From: Falsirhodobacter deserti
GTDB lineage: Bacteria; Pseudomonadota; Alphaproteobacteria; Rhodobacterales; Rhodobacteraceae
Direction of reading: 5' to 3'
Assembly: GCF_004015795.1 (NCBI RefSeq)
Contig: NZ_ML137218.1
Location: 1,020,311-1,084,310 of the forward strand
Length of the DNA: 64,000 bases
Made by a program: the position numbers and the translations under genes. Under the pieces are notes generated by a model, which had not been told where the DNA came from, searched no databases, and was given only the letters and a program-made list of their open reading frames with translations. Shown here piece after piece: positions 63,832-64,000 of this stretch (its first letter is position 1; the number at the start of each line of letters is the position of its first letter).

Positions 63832-64000
63832 TCATCCACGCATCGCCTTGGAAAAATATACCATGAGCGGCTGCGTCAGATAGGCAAGAGGCGTCTGTTC
63901 ACCCGTGCGGATATACGTTTCCACAGGCATGCCCGGAACAAGCTGCAACCCCTCAAGCTTGGCAAGCTCCTCCGGGCGCGGCTGCACCTCGACCCGATAA
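63832..64000 (-). CDS. Type I secretion membrane-fusion protein (HlyD family), C-terminal part (cut by window edge)
   Basis: About 55 codons to a TGA at 63832-63834 read YRVEVQPRPEELAKLEGL, QLVPGMPVETYIRTGEQT, PLAYLTQPLMVYFSKAMRG. The GMPVExxIRTGExTPLxYLxxPLxxYFxxAFRE pattern is the C-terminus of HlyD/PrtE-type periplasmic adaptors of type I secretion systems. The rest, and probably the ABC exporter gene, lie to the right of the window. The nuclease pseudogene downstream may be its former substrate. Confidence 0.85.
   Translation of the reverse strand, partial: YRVEVQPRPEELAKLEGLQLVPGMPVETYIRTGEQTPLAYLTQPLMVYFSKAMRG

Overview
The window is about 64 kb of GC-rich DNA from an alphaproteobacterium, most likely a member of the Rhodobacteraceae/Paracoccaceae (Rhodobacter, Falsirhodobacter or Paracoccus type). 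The evidence is the pgl-pgi pair, the aerobic c-type cytochrome maturation genes next to acnA, family-typical small proteins (DUF6324-, DUF6726-, DUF982- and MmcB-like), an IalB-like protein, a tRNA-His without the G-1 base, a consensus CtrA-type site, and IscR/Iron-Rhodo-box-like sites near iron-uptake genes. Most of it reads as ordinary chromosome; the accessory material is concentrated at 36-54 kb and around 55-60 kb and 62.7-64 kb.

Layout. 0-8 kb: end of pgl, pgi, a lipoprotein, ccmABCDG and acnA. 8-13.7 kb: a DUF1223 protein, then a leftward lipid-transport operon (two half-size PqiA proteins, a three-MCE-domain PqiB, a PqiC lipoprotein and an LpxL-like acyltransferase). 13.7-19.5 kb: a siderophore ABC importer facing a TonB-dependent receptor; both have an IscR-like box upstream. 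19.5-25 kb: mmcB, small genes, tRNA-His, an OpgC-like acyltransferase, an EamA exporter, a CtrA-type site and tRNA-Gly. 25-36 kb: housekeeping genes (fasciclin, ppx/gppA, rlmE, DUF882, lpxD followed by a dedicated ACP and ketoacyl synthase, ialB, xerD, aroKB).

36.1-45.5 kb is the most coherent accessory unit. Ten genes all run leftward with short gaps or overlaps: a GntR/FCD regulator, a complete branched-chain-amino-acid-type ABC importer (livKHMGF), a CYP199A-like P450, a second P450 with an odd I-helix, a [2Fe-2S] ferredoxin and its FAD reductase. I read it as uptake plus oxidative O-demethylation of an aromatic acid, with both P450s fed by one electron-transfer chain. Two TGTATAC sites in front of the regulator are candidate operators.

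46-54 kb: a tripartite tricarboxylate transporter (tctCBA), a MITE-like element, a glycerate 2-kinase, an acyltransferase, an oligogalacturonate lyase with a predicted signal peptide, and DUF421/DUF4142 proteins. 55-56 kb: a graveyard of IS3, IS5 and integrase fragments lying against the 5' end of dusA, a known island integration target. 56-62.6 kb: dusA, ruvX, ccmI, an intact IS5-family element inserted exactly at the overlapping stops of two convergent genes, rpe and a HI0933-type flavoprotein. 62.6-64 kb: tRNA-Gln, a multiply frameshifted ExeM/NucH nuclease pseudogene truncated next to that tRNA, and the end of a type I secretion HlyD gene.
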